Positions 19,497 to 28,145 of a DNA stretch of 64,000 bases are shown here, in pieces (the first letter of the stretch is position 1; every line of letters starts with the position of its first letter). The stretch comes from Hylemonella sp. (GTDB lineage Bacteria; Pseudomonadota; Gammaproteobacteria; Burkholderiales; Burkholderiaceae_C). The position numbers were made by a program, and so were the translations under genes. The DNA is taken from the NCBI GenBank assembly GCA_030695415.1, contig JAUYQZ010000049.1, forward strand, positions 1 to 64,000, written 5' to 3'. The notes under the pieces were generated by a model, which saw only the letters and a program-made list of their open reading frames with translations, made no database searches and was not told the DNA's origin.

Positions 19497-19982
19497 ATGT
19501 CCCACCCAGCACCCCTTGGACGCCGCCAGTTGCTCGGCGCCGTCGCCGCGGCGGCCAGCGCTGGCGCGGTCCTGCCCGCCGCCGCTGCCACCGCCAACAG
19601 TCCCCCAGCCAGTGACGGCCCGCCCCACAAGGTCGTCTACCAGATCAACCGCCACGAGCCCGAGTACCAGGAAGCCATCCTCAACTCGATCGGCGCCATG
19701 CTGAAGAAATACGTCGATGACGTGAGCATCGTGGTCGTGGTCTGGGGCCCGGGCATCCATCTGCTGGCCAGGAAACCGAAACGCCCGGTCCCCAAGACCC
19801 TGCAGCAGCGCGTGCGCGGCATGAGCGAGTCCTACGGCATCGATTTCATCGCCTGCGGCAACACCATGCACACCCTCGGCTGGGAGAAGGCGGACATGCT
19901 GGACTTCGCGAGGGTCGAGGAAGTCGGCGCGGCCGCCATCATGGAATTGCAGGAAAAGGGCTACGCCTACATCGCCTGGTAG
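19497..19982 (+). CDS. DsrE-family protein with twin-arginine signal
   Basis: A 161-residue protein. The N-terminus LGRRQLLGAVAAAASAGAVLP with AAAA cleavage region looks like a Tat signal (Arg9-Arg10), implying export in folded form. The mature part (KVVYQINRHEPEYQEAILNSIGAMLKKY, then IVVVVWGPGIHLLA and IDFIACGNTMHTLGW) is a DsrE/DsrF-like domain with one conserved-looking Cys in ACGNTM. Such periplasmic DsrE proteins occur near sulfur or redox genes, but no such partner is here. A GTG at 19491 has better spacing from GGAG (19482-19485) and may be the true start. Confidence 0.75.
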   Translation: MSHPAPLGRRQLLGAVAAAASAGAVLPAAAATANSPPASDGPPHKVVYQINRHEPEYQEAILNSIGAMLKKYVDDVSIVVVVWGPGIHLLARKPKRPVPKTLQQRVRGMSESYGIDFIACGNTMHTLGWEKADMLDFARVEEVGAAAIMELQEKGYAYIAW

Positions 19983-20008
19983 CCGGCGGCGTGCGGTGAC
20001 TTAATCGA

Positions 20009-20098
20009 GAAACGCCGTGGAACCGGCTTTGCCGGGCCACTGGCGTTGCCCCCTGCAAGGGGGGTGGCGAAGCGACACGCAGTGCGCGCAGCCTGGGG
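20009..20098. repeat. Dispersed intergenic repeat, copy 2 (reverse)
   Basis: The 24-base core at 20015-20038 has one mismatch to copy 1 and is in the reverse orientation, followed by the C-run/G-run hairpin near 20049-20065. It sits between two convergent genes, directly after the DsrE gene and against the stop of the deacetylase gene. Confidence 0.8.
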
Positions 20099-20103
20099 GT
20101 GTT

Positions 20104-21057
20104 CTACACATCCGCCAGCGCGCGCAGATGCGCTTCCACACTGCGCCCCAGCGCGCTGAGGTTGTAGCCACCCTCTAGGCAGGACACGATGCGCCCCTTG
20201 CCATGACGGCGCGCCACGTCCTTCAGGCGTTCGGTGATCCATGCGTAATCCGCCTCGACCAGGCCCAGCTGACCCATGTCGTCCTCACGGTGCGCGTCGA
20301 AGCCGGCACTGATGAAGATCATCTCGGGCTTGAAGGCTTCAAGACGCGGGATCCACAGCATGTCGATCAGTTCACGTACCGCCATGCCCTTCGTGTAGGC
20401 GGGCACGGGCACATTGACCATGGTGTCGGTATCCGCACGCGCGCCGCCGTGCGGGTAGTAGGGGTGCTGGTAGATGCTGACCATCAGGATGCGCTCGTCG
20501 TCGGCCACGATGTCCTCCGTGCCATTGCCGTGGTGCACATCGAAGTCGGCAATGGCCACGCGCTTGAGCCCATGCCGCTCCACCGCATACTTGGCCGCCA
20601 GCGCCACGTTGTTGACGAAGCAAAAACCCATGGCCTTGTCACGGCAGGCGTGGTGACCCGGCGGGCGCACGGCGCAGAAGGCGTTTTCCAGCTCGCCCGC
20701 CACCACCGCATCGGTCGCCGCCATCGCGGCGCCGGCGCCGCGAAGGATGGCGTTCCACGAGTTGATGTTCATGGCGGTATCGGGATCGAGGTGGGCATAG
20801 CGCGGCCCCCCCGCTTCGACTTCTTCCATCAGGGAGGCGCTCAGACCGCGCAGCGCTGCGATGTGCATGCGCCCGTGGGCCAGCTCCATCTCCTCGACCG
20901 AGGCCAGCGGCGCATCCAGGCGCGTCAGCGCATAGTCCAGGCCTGAAACCAGCAGACGGTCCTCGATGGCATCGAGCCGCTCGGGGCACTCTGGGTGTCC
21001 CGGCCCCATCTCATGCTTGCGACAATCACGGTGGGTAAAGTATCCGGTCTTGCTCAT
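20104..21057 (-). CDS. Histone-deacetylase-like (arginase/deacetylase fold) amidohydrolase
   Basis: A 317-residue zinc-dependent deacetylase of the class II HDAC-like bacterial family (HdaH, acetylpolyamine amidohydrolase type). Motifs are complete: RPPGHHACRDKAMGFCFVNN with the catalytic His pair, zinc ligands in DFDVHHGNGTE and SAGFDAHREDDMG, and CLEGGYNLSALGRS. Bacterial members deacetylate small acetylated amines or lysines; the substrate is not evident. It is transcribed divergently from moxR, with 41 bases between the two start codons. Confidence 0.92.
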   Translation of the reverse strand: MSKTGYFTHRDCRKHEMGPGHPECPERLDAIEDRLLVSGLDYALTRLDAPLASVEEMELAHGRMHIAALRGLSASLMEEVEAGGPRYAHLDPDTAMNINSWNAILRGAGAAMAATDAVVAGELENAFCAVRPPGHHACRDKAMGFCFVNNVALAAKYAVERHGLKRVAIADFDVHHGNGTEDIVADDERILMVSIYQHPYYPHGGARADTDTMVNVPVPAYTKGMAVRELIDMLWIPRLEAFKPEMIFISAGFDAHREDDMGQLGLVEADYAWITERLKDVARRHGKGRIVSCLEGGYNLSALGRSVEAHLRALADV

Positions 21058-21098
21058 GACGGCACCCGTCTGTTTTGGTTTTCAGTTATGGTCGTGCC

Positions 21099-22019
21099 AT
21101 GGATGCACAAGCCAAGCTCAAATTATTGCTGGATCAGCTTAACACGGTGATCGTTGGAAAATCAGCCCAGGTGCAGGACGGTGTGGCCTGCCTGCTGGCC
21201 GGCGGTCACCTGCTGATCGAGGACGCCCCCGGTGTCGGCAAGACCACTCTGGCCCATGCACTGGCGCGCAGTTTCGGCCTGCAGTTCTCGCGGGTGCAGT
21301 TCACCGCCGACCTCATGCCCAGTGATCTTTCAGGCGTCTCGGTCTACGACCGCAACCAGAGCGCCTTTGTCTTCCACCCCGGTCCCATCTTTGCGCAGGT
21401 GCTGCTGGCGGACGAGATCAACCGCGCCAGCCCCAAGGCGCAGAGTGCGCTGCTCGAAGCCATGGAAGAGAAGCAGGTCAGCATCGAGGGTGAGACACGC
21501 CCCCTGCCCTCGCCCTTCTTCGTCATCGCCACGCAGAATCCGCAGGAACAGCTGGGCACCCATCCGCTGCCCGAGTCGCAGCTGGACCGTTTCCTCATGC
21601 GCATCTCGCTGGGCTACCCGGACCGCGCCTCCGAACGCGCACTGCTGTCCGGCAGCGACCGGCGCGAGATGGTCGATCGCCTGCCCGGCCTCTTGAGCTC
21701 CGAAGAGCTGAAGGCGCTGCAACAACAGGTGCAGGCCGTACACGCCGCACCGCCCCTGCTGGACTACCTGCAGGACCTGATTGCCGCCACCCGCAACGGC
21801 CGCTGGTTCGTGCAGGGCCTCTCGCCCCGCGCTGGCCTGGCCGTGCTGCGCGCCGCCAAGGCCCAGGCCCTGCTCAGCGCCCGCGACTACGTGGCACCTG
21901 ATGACCTGCAGGCCATCCTGCCGCAGACCACAGCCCACCGTCTGGTGCCCGTGGCCAGCGCCGGCCGCGGCCCGCTGGAGCAGGTGCGCGCCATGCTGGA
22001 AGCCGTGCCGCTTCCCTGA
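21099..22019 (+). CDS. MoxR-family AAA+ ATPase
   Basis: A 306-residue MoxR ATPase, a chaperone-like AAA+ protein that works with VWA or DUF58 proteins in assembling or activating other proteins. Walker A is GVGKTT at residues 45-50, Walker B VLLADEINRASP, sensor VIATQNPQEQLGTHPLPESQLDRFLM. The start is ATG 21099 (MDAQAKL); the upstream TTG is unlikely. The DUF58 gene follows after 14 bases. The usual third partner, a TgpA-type transglutaminase, is found about 6 kb away on the opposite strand. Confidence 0.93.
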   Translation: MDAQAKLKLLLDQLNTVIVGKSAQVQDGVACLLAGGHLLIEDAPGVGKTTLAHALARSFGLQFSRVQFTADLMPSDLSGVSVYDRNQSAFVFHPGPIFAQVLLADEINRASPKAQSALLEAMEEKQVSIEGETRPLPSPFFVIATQNPQEQLGTHPLPESQLDRFLMRISLGYPDRASERALLSGSDRREMVDRLPGLLSSEELKALQQQVQAVHAAPPLLDYLQDLIAATRNGRWFVQGLSPRAGLAVLRAAKAQALLSARDYVAPDDLQAILPQTTAHRLVPVASAGRGPLEQVRAMLEAVPLP

Positions 22020-22033
22020 GCCCATCTACCGCG

Positions 22034-23029
22034 ATGGACCACGCGCAGCCCCTGCCCAACCCCCTGCTGCGGCCGCTGGCCCACGTGCGCGGCCGCTGGC
22101 AACGCTGGTGGCAGGCCCGCCTGCCCCGCAGCGACACGCTCACGCTGACCCAGCGCAACGTCTACATCCTGCCCACGCGCGCCGGCTTCATGCTGGCCGG
22201 CACCTTGATGGTGCTGCTGGTGGCCTCCATCAATTACCAGCTCAACCTCGGCTACCTGCTGACCTTCCTGCTGGGCGGCTGCGCCGTGGTCAGCATGCAT
22301 ATCTCGCACGGCACGCTGCGCGGGCTCACGCTGGTGCTGCACCCCGTCGAGGCCCACCACGCCGATGCGCCCAGCAAATTGCGCATCAGCCTGCACAACA
22401 GCCGAACGGCAGCACGTTACGGCATCGGCCTGCGTGTCTATGGGGAAGATCCGCACGCGCCATGGGTCTGGTGCGACGTGCCCGGCCAGGGCAGCACCGA
22501 TACCGAGATCGTCTGGCCCGGCCTGGCGCGCGGCCAACACGCCGTGCCCATGCTCACGGCCGAAACGCGCTTCCCCCTGGGCATCTTCCGGGTCTGGACA
22601 TTGTGGCGCCCAGCCGCCAGCGTGCTGGTCTATCCGCAGGCCGAACCCTCGCCGCCAGCCCTTCCGCCGGGCCAGCCCCACAGCAGCAGCGGCAGTGCCG
22701 CGCGGCACGTCGCCAGCAACGAGTTCGACGGCGTGCGGCCCTACCGCCGCGGCGACCCGCTCAAAAGCGTCGTCTGGAAAAAAGCGGCCAAGACCGATGA
22801 ACTGGTCAGTCGCGACAGCCTGCAGGCGCAGCACTTCCAGCTCTGGCTGGATCTGTCCGAAACCCAGGGCGCCTCGCTGGAGCAGCGCCTCTCACGCCTG
22901 TGCGCCTGGGTCTTGCTGGCAGAGGCGCAGGAGCTGGATTACGGCTTGCGTCTGCCTGGCATTGAGTTGCCCCCGGAGCAGGGGGAGATACACAAGAGGC
23001 GGTGTCTGGAAGCGCTGGCTTTGTACTGA
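22034..23029 (+). CDS. DUF58 domain membrane protein
   Basis: A 331-residue protein of the DUF58 family. Two adjacent membrane segments (about residues 52-70 and 74-95: AGFMLAGTLMVLLVASINYQ, GYLLTFLLGGCAVVSM) precede a cytoplasmic part with the family hallmark EFDGVRPYRRGDPLKSVVWKKAAK near residues 233-255, a conserved core related to VWA-like domains. DUF58 proteins are obligate neighbours of MoxR ATPases; the actual reaction is unknown. After its stop the DNA turns into a non-coding repeat island. Confidence 0.88.
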   Translation: MDHAQPLPNPLLRPLAHVRGRWQRWWQARLPRSDTLTLTQRNVYILPTRAGFMLAGTLMVLLVASINYQLNLGYLLTFLLGGCAVVSMHISHGTLRGLTLVLHPVEAHHADAPSKLRISLHNSRTAARYGIGLRVYGEDPHAPWVWCDVPGQGSTDTEIVWPGLARGQHAVPMLTAETRFPLGIFRVWTLWRPAASVLVYPQAEPSPPALPPGQPHSSSGSAARHVASNEFDGVRPYRRGDPLKSVVWKKAAKTDELVSRDSLQAQHFQLWLDLSETQGASLEQRLSRLCAWVLLAEAQELDYGLRLPGIELPPEQGEIHKRRCLEALALY

Positions 23030-23637
23030 CTTTCTTTTTGGGTCTTTTTGGGCTTGTGTGGCATTGCCGGGATGCGCGCCCGGCAGCGCACTTACTTTCT
23101 CTTGCTTCGCCAAGAGAAAGTAAGCAAAGAGAAGGCGAGCCGGATTCGTCGACCCTCCGCTGCGCTGCGGGCACGCTGCGTTGCTCGGCCTGAGCGGGGT
23201 GCGCGCAAACTCGCTGCGCTCAAACATGCGCGCCCCTTTTTCCGCTCAGCCCTGCGCTACTCGCCTCCTCATGACGGCGGGGGGAACCGAACACCAAAAA
23301 AAAGCCCAAAACAACAAGGACGCGCCATGGCGCGTCCTTGTTGGGTTCGGTCCTTGGGCTTTGGCTGTCGGCTGTTTGGATCCTCATGCCGTGTGGCAGG
23401 GCTGAGCAGCGCAGCAGCGGGCGGATCAGGGCGGGCGTTGTCTGAGCGCAGCGAGTTCAGCCCGACCCCGCCCGATGCGAGCAGCGCAAGGTACCCCGCA
23501 GGGGCCCTGACTTCGGCTCGCCTTTCTTTTGGGTACTTTGCTTTGGCGAAGCAAAGAAAAGTACCTCGCCCGCCGGGGCGAGACCCGGCTTGCCTCGCTA
23601 GCTACAAACGCAACAAGACAGCGATTAGCATGGCGTC
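23030..23637. repeat. Non-coding repeat island with inverted hairpins
   Basis: About 600 bases without a credible gene. Two hairpins, a perfect 14-bp stem (23091-23104 with 23111-23124, loop CTTCGC) and a 12-of-13 stem (23535-23547 with 23554-23566, loop GCGAAG), are inverted relatives of one another, each flanked on one side by an A/G-rich stretch leading to GGCGAGCC or its complement. Between them is a perfect 32-base palindrome (23312-23343) nested in outer AAAGCCCA/TGGGCTTT arms. Short frames here have no recognisable product. Similar hairpins are frequent between genes in Comamonadaceae (from memory). Confidence 0.75.
23312..23343. repeat. Perfect 32-base palindrome
   Basis: Two 16-base arms (23312-23327 and 23328-23343) meet without a spacer at the centre CCATGG; each arm reads CAACAAGGACGCGCCA. 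Outer arms (AAAGCCCA at 23301-23308 and TGGGCTTT near 23354-23361) extend it. It could form a terminator-like or cruciform structure downstream of the DUF58 gene. Confidence 0.75.
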
Positions 23638-26085
23638 ATGCCGAACAGCGCAACCCAGAGCAAAGCCAGACTTCTGACTCCCGCCCTGCTCGGCTGGATC
23701 GCCGGCCTGGCTGTACAACTTCAGCAAAGCGAACTCTGGCCCGCAGCTCACTACGGCCTGCTGTGTGCTGCCGCGCTTGCACTGGTCCTCGCTGTCGGCA
23801 GATGGCATAGCGTGGTGGCCAGGCTGCTCGGCAGCTTCATTGCCGCCGCCCTGCTCGCCCACGCCAGCACCGGCCTGCGTGCGGTGCTCTTCCAGCAGCA
23901 GGCCCTGGACCCGGCGCTGGAAGGCAAAGACATCAGCATCTCGGGCCGCATCAGCGCCATGCCCCAGTTCGGGGAGAACAACACCCGCTTTCGCTTCACG
24001 GTGGAAAGCGCGACGCAGAACGGGCAGCCCGTGCCCGTTCCACCGCGGCTCTACCTGAGCTGGTACGGCGGTTTCCGCAATGAGGACGGGGCGCTGCTGG
24101 AGCCCTCGCAGGTGGCGCCGGTTCTGCAGGCTGGCGAGCGCTGGGAGTTCACGGTGCGGCTTCGGGCGCCGCATGGGGCACTCAACCCGCACGGCTTCGA
24201 TTTCGAGCTCTGGCTCTGGGAGCAGGGTCTGCAGGCCACGGGCTATGTGCGCGCCGGCAGGCGCGACCCGCAACCCCGATCCCTGGGGCAGAGCGGCCGG
24301 CACCCGGTGGAGTGGGCGCGCCAGCAGGTGCGCGACGCGATTCAGCAGCGTGCGCCAGGGGTCACCGACTCCCCGGACGAAGAAGCCCTGGCCCGCGCCA
24401 TGGGCATCGTCGCCGCGCTGGTCACGGGGGACCAGCAGGCGATCGCGCGCAGCGACTGGGACGTGTTCCGCGCCACGGGCGTGGCCCACCTCATGAGCAT
24501 CTCGGGGCTGCACATCACGCTCTTCGCCTGGCTGGCCTCGCTGCTGTTGCGCGGCTTGTGGCGCGCCTCGCCGCGCCTGTGTCTGGCGTATCCGGCCCAG
24601 CACGCCGGCCTGCTGGGCGGCCTGCTCCTGGCTGCCACTTACGCACTGTTCAGCGGCTGGGGCGTGCCTGCGCAACGCACCATCCTCATGCTCGCAACGG
24701 TCACGCTGCTGCGCCTCTCCGCGCGGCGCTGGCCCTGGCCACAGCTCTGGCTGCTGACCGCAGCGGTGGTGCTGGCGGCGGATCCCTGGGCCCTGCTGCA
24801 AGCGGGTTTCTGGCTCAGTTTCGTGGCCGTGGGCATCCTCTTCGCCGGCGCCGGCCATGAAACGCTGGAAGCGCCCCGCACGCTCCGGCAGCGCGTCGGG
24901 GGCCTGCTGCGTGAACAGTGGCTGATCACGCTGGCGCTGGCGCCGCTGACCCTGCTGCTCTTCGGCCAGGTGTCGCTGGTGGGTCTGCTGGCCAATACGC
25001 TGGCCATCCCCTGGGTGACGCTGCTGGTCACGCCGCTGGCGCTGCTGGGCATGCTGTGGTCCCCCTTGTGGGATGCGGCGGCACAGGCTGTGCAGTGGCT
25101 GGGCTGGGTACTGAGCGGCTTGGCGGCGCTGCCACTGGCCACGCTGTCGGTGGCGCAGGCCCCGCTGTGGGCCGGCGTCGCCGGTGTGCTGGGCGGCCTG
25201 CTGCTGGTGCTGCGCCTGCCCTGGGCCATCCGTCTTGCCGCCCTGCCCCTGCTGCTGCCCGTGCTGCTGTGGCAGCCACCTCGTCCTGCGCCCGGCCAGT
25301 TCGACCTGCTGGCGGCCGATATCGGCCAGGGCAATGCCGTGCTGGTGCGCACCGCCACGCACGCCCTGCTCTACGATGCCGGACCTCGCCATGCCAACGA
25401 CAGCGACGCCGGCCAACGTGTGCTGGTGCCGCTGCTGCGGGCCCTCGATGTGCGGCTGAACCGCCTGGTGCTGAGCCACCGCGACAGCGACCACACCGGC
25501 GGCGCGGCGGCCGTGCTCGCGGCACAGCCCGGCGCAGACCTGCTGAGTTCACTGGAAGACGCGCACGAACTGCAGACCTTGCGCCCAAGCACGCGCTGCG
25601 CAGCCGGCCAGGCCTGGGACTGGGATGGCGTGCGTTTCGAGGTGCTGCACCCGGCGGCCGAAGACTACGGCCGGGCGCGCCGCAGCAATGCCCTGTCCTG
25701 CGTGCTGCGCATCAGCAATGGCGTGCAAACGGTTCTGCTGGCTGGCGATATCGAGAAGGCACAGGAGGCCCGGCTGGTGGACGCCGGCGTCGCCCTGCGG
25801 TCCGAATGGCTGCTGGTGCCGCACCACGGCAGCAAAACGTCCAGCACCGCCACCTTCCTGGATGCGGTGGCACCGCACACCGCCCTGGTGCAGGCAGGCT
25901 ACCGCAACCGCTTCGGCCATCCGGCGCCCGACGTACTGGCGCGTTATGAGGCGCGCGCTGTCCGGGTGCTGACCTCGGCCCACTGCGGCGCGGCCAGTTG
26001 GAACTCCATCGAGCCCGGGAACACCCGCTGCGAACGCCAGTTGCAGGCCCGCTACTGGCACTACCCCCGGCTGGCAGCGCCCTGA
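23638..26085 (+). CDS. comEC: DNA internalisation competence protein ComEC/Rec2
   Basis: ComEC, 815 residues, forms the inner-membrane channel that takes up single-stranded DNA in natural transformation. Order: N-terminal helices, the OB-like DUF4131 region (ISGRISAMPQFGENNTRFRF), the competence membrane domain with HLMSISGLHITLFAWLASLL, about ten further helices, and a C-terminal metallo-beta-lactamase-like domain (DIGQGNAVLVRT, LSHRDSDHTGGAA, LLVPHHGSKTSS). All key motifs are intact, so competence is plausible. It stands alone, separated from DUF58 by the repeat island. Confidence 0.93.
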   Translation: MPNSATQSKARLLTPALLGWIAGLAVQLQQSELWPAAHYGLLCAAALALVLAVGRWHSVVARLLGSFIAAALLAHASTGLRAVLFQQQALDPALEGKDISISGRISAMPQFGENNTRFRFTVESATQNGQPVPVPPRLYLSWYGGFRNEDGALLEPSQVAPVLQAGERWEFTVRLRAPHGALNPHGFDFELWLWEQGLQATGYVRAGRRDPQPRSLGQSGRHPVEWARQQVRDAIQQRAPGVTDSPDEEALARAMGIVAALVTGDQQAIARSDWDVFRATGVAHLMSISGLHITLFAWLASLLLRGLWRASPRLCLAYPAQHAGLLGGLLLAATYALFSGWGVPAQRTILMLATVTLLRLSARRWPWPQLWLLTAAVVLAADPWALLQAGFWLSFVAVGILFAGAGHETLEAPRTLRQRVGGLLREQWLITLALAPLTLLLFGQVSLVGLLANTLAIPWVTLLVTPLALLGMLWSPLWDAAAQAVQWLGWVLSGLAALPLATLSVAQAPLWAGVAGVLGGLLLVLRLPWAIRLAALPLLLPVLLWQPPRPAPGQFDLLAADIGQGNAVLVRTATHALLYDAGPRHANDSDAGQRVLVPLLRALDVRLNRLVLSHRDSDHTGGAAAVLAAQPGADLLSSLEDAHELQTLRPSTRCAAGQAWDWDGVRFEVLHPAAEDYGRARRSNALSCVLRISNGVQTVLLAGDIEKAQEARLVDAGVALRSEWLLVPHHGSKTSSTATFLDAVAPHTALVQAGYRNRFGHPAPDVLARYEARAVRVLTSAHCGAASWNSIEPGNTRCERQLQARYWHYPRLAAP

Positions 26086-26160
26086 GGCGGCTGAAGCCTT
26101 GCGCCAACGCAAGGCGAGCGAGGTTTTTCTGCGGATAATGGGACAAACAGGAGCGAAGCC

Positions 26161-27036
26161 TTGGGCATGCAGGTGACAGACATCGACCGGGAACTCGATC
26201 TGGCCAGAATGGAAGGGCCGGTGCGCGACATCGTCATCCCGCCCTGTCCGGAACTGCTCGCGGCCCTCCAGCTGGAGATGCGCCAGAGCGACCCCGACCC
26301 GGCAGAGATCACGCGCATCGCCGGCAGCGACGTGGCCATGGCTGCGGCGCTCATGCGCGTGGCCAACAGCCCCTTGTACTCCCGCGCACGCTCGGCCAGC
26401 ACCGTGTCCGAAGCCGTCACCATGCTGGGCATGGGCCAGGCGGCGTCCATCCTGACCGGCTTCCTGGCCCGCAATTCGATCCGTGCCAACTCGCCGCTGA
26501 TCGAACACTTCTGGGAAACCTCGACCCGCCGCTCACTGGCCATGGCCTACATCGCGCGCCAGCTTTATGGGGTGGACGCCGAGGTGGCACAGACCTGCGG
26601 TCTGTTCATGCACGTGGGCATCCCCATCATGCTGCAAGGTGTCCGCGGCTACGCCGGCACGCTGGCCGAAGCCATGGCCCGCCAGGACCGCAGCTTCACC
26701 GAAACCGAGAACGCCGTGCACCGCACCGACCACGCCGTGGTGGGCGCCATCGTGGCGCGCACCTGGCACCTGCCGCCGGTGATCGCCTTTGCCATCCGCC
26801 TGCACCACGATTTCACGGTGCTGCGTGTGAGTTCGATTCCGGCCGGGGTGCGCAACCTCGTGGCTCTGGCCGCCGTGGCGGAGCATCTGGTGGCCGATTT
26901 CGAAGGCGTACAGCAGCAGCGCGAGTGGGAGCGTTTCGGACCAGCCTGCCTGGGCTATCTGCAGATCGGCGCGTCCGAAGTGGACCTCTGGGTCGACATG
27001 CTGCACCCGGTCTTCGAAGGCGTGGTGCTGGCCTGA
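26161..27036 (+). CDS. HDOD-domain signalling protein
   Basis: A 291-residue protein made almost entirely of an HDOD domain, a degenerate HD-phosphohydrolase fold used in bacterial signalling. It shows LLAALQLEMRQSDPDPAEITRIAGSDVAMAAALMRVANSPLYSR and SEAVTMLGMGQAASILTGFLARN, typical of the family, with a later HTDH-type region (VHRTDHAVVGAIVARTWHLPPVIAFAIRLHHDF). No GGDEF, EAL or receiver domain is attached. A TTG start at 26161 is preferred over ATG 26167 because AGGAG (26149-26153) sits 7 bases from it. Its 3' end overlaps the convergent mltB gene by 82 bases. Confidence 0.88.
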   Translation: MGMQVTDIDRELDLARMEGPVRDIVIPPCPELLAALQLEMRQSDPDPAEITRIAGSDVAMAAALMRVANSPLYSRARSASTVSEAVTMLGMGQAASILTGFLARNSIRANSPLIEHFWETSTRRSLAMAYIARQLYGVDAEVAQTCGLFMHVGIPIMLQGVRGYAGTLAEAMARQDRSFTETENAVHRTDHAVVGAIVARTWHLPPVIAFAIRLHHDFTVLRVSSIPAGVRNLVALAAVAEHLVADFEGVQQQREWERFGPACLGYLQIGASEVDLWVDMLHPVFEGVVLA

Positions 27037-28145
27037 AGATCCCTGGGCGGCAGGGCTTGGGCCACAGCCTGACCGAGTTCGATGACCGCCAGCGCGTAGT
27101 AGCTGCTCCAGTTGTAACGCGTGATGGCGTAGAAATTCTCGGTGCCGGCCACGTAGCTGGGCGAAAAGTCACCATTCTGCAGTTCCACCAGGGCCAGCGG
27201 GCCTGCATGTTGGCGCCCTGCGCCGCCCAGCACGATGCCCATGGCCGTGAACTGCTCCACCGGGAAAGTGGGCTTGATATCGGGAGCCAGCAGGGTCTGC
27301 ATGTCCAGCCGTTCGTAGTCGAACTCCACCGGGAAATGGGTCGGCATGCCGGGCTGCCAGCGGTGCGCCCTGAAATAACTGGCGACCGAGCCGATAGCGT
27401 CGGCCGTGCTGTCGACGAGGTCCACGCGGCCGTCGCCGTCGAAATCCACGGCATACCGCGCCCAGCTTGAAGGCATGAACTGCGGGATGCCCATGGCACC
27501 TGCATAGCTGCCGCGCGCCTTGAAGGGGTCGGCACCCGCCTGCTTGCGCAGCTTCAGGAATTCGCCCAGCTCGGCACGAAAGAAGGCCGTGCGCTGCGCC
27601 GCGCGGGGGTGCGCCTGCGGGAAGTCGAAAGCCAGTGTGGCCAGGGCGTCCAGCACGCGGTAGCGCCCCGTGTGGCGGCCGTAATAGGTCTCCACGCCGA
27701 TGATGCCGATGATGATTTCGGCAGGCACGCCGTAGGTGCTGCTGGCGCGCTCAAGCAGCTCGCGATGGGTTTGCCAGAAGTCCATCCCCGCCTGGATGCG
27801 CTCCGTCTCCAGAAAGCGGCTGCGGTACTGCTGCCAGTTCCTGGGGGTGGTGAGCGGGGGCGGCGTGATCAGCTTCACCACCTGCGGCACGAGCCGGGCC
27901 TGACCCACGGTACGGCGCACCCACTTGCGATCCAGGCCGTGGCGCTCGGCGATCTCGTCGGCCAGCACCATGGCCTCGGGGCGGGCAGCATAGGCTGGAC
28001 CGCTGCCCTCAATCAGGGTGGCGGCCGTGTCCTGCACGCGCTTGAGGCGGGGTTTCTTGCCTGCAGCGGCCTGCGCGGGCAGCACGCAGGAAAGGAGGAA
28101 CAGCAGCGCCGTCAGCAGCAGGAAGGTCGATGGTCGTTTGCTCAC
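26955..28145 (-). CDS. mltB: Lytic murein transglycosylase B
   Basis: MltB-family soluble/periplasmic lytic transglycosylase, 396 residues, cleaving peptidoglycan glycan strands. A signal peptide (FLLLTALLFLLSCVLPAQAA) precedes the catalytic domain; the catalytic Glu is in IIGVETYYGRHTGRYRVLDAL, followed by SYAGAMGIPQFMPSSW, VDLVDSTADAIGSVASYF and ITRYNWSSYYALAVIELG. The start is GTG 28145, whose GTGA overlaps the tgpA stop by 4 bases. The last ~27 residues, beyond the usual family end, are encoded antisense to the HDOD gene and look non-native. Confidence 0.92.
   Translation of the reverse strand: MSKRPSTFLLLTALLFLLSCVLPAQAAAGKKPRLKRVQDTAATLIEGSGPAYAARPEAMVLADEIAERHGLDRKWVRRTVGQARLVPQVVKLITPPPLTTPRNWQQYRSRFLETERIQAGMDFWQTHRELLERASSTYGVPAEIIIGIIGVETYYGRHTGRYRVLDALATLAFDFPQAHPRAAQRTAFFRAELGEFLKLRKQAGADPFKARGSYAGAMGIPQFMPSSWARYAVDFDGDGRVDLVDSTADAIGSVASYFRAHRWQPGMPTHFPVEFDYERLDMQTLLAPDIKPTFPVEQFTAMGIVLGGAGRQHAGPLALVELQNGDFSPSYVAGTENFYAITRYNWSSYYALAVIELGQAVAQALPPRDLQASTTPSKTGCSMSTQRSTSDAPICR

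Noticed and set aside
23048-23677. Possible 209-residue gene in the repeat island
   Set aside because: The frame translates the hairpins and palindrome, has no recognisable domain and no ribosome site, and runs into the comEC start.
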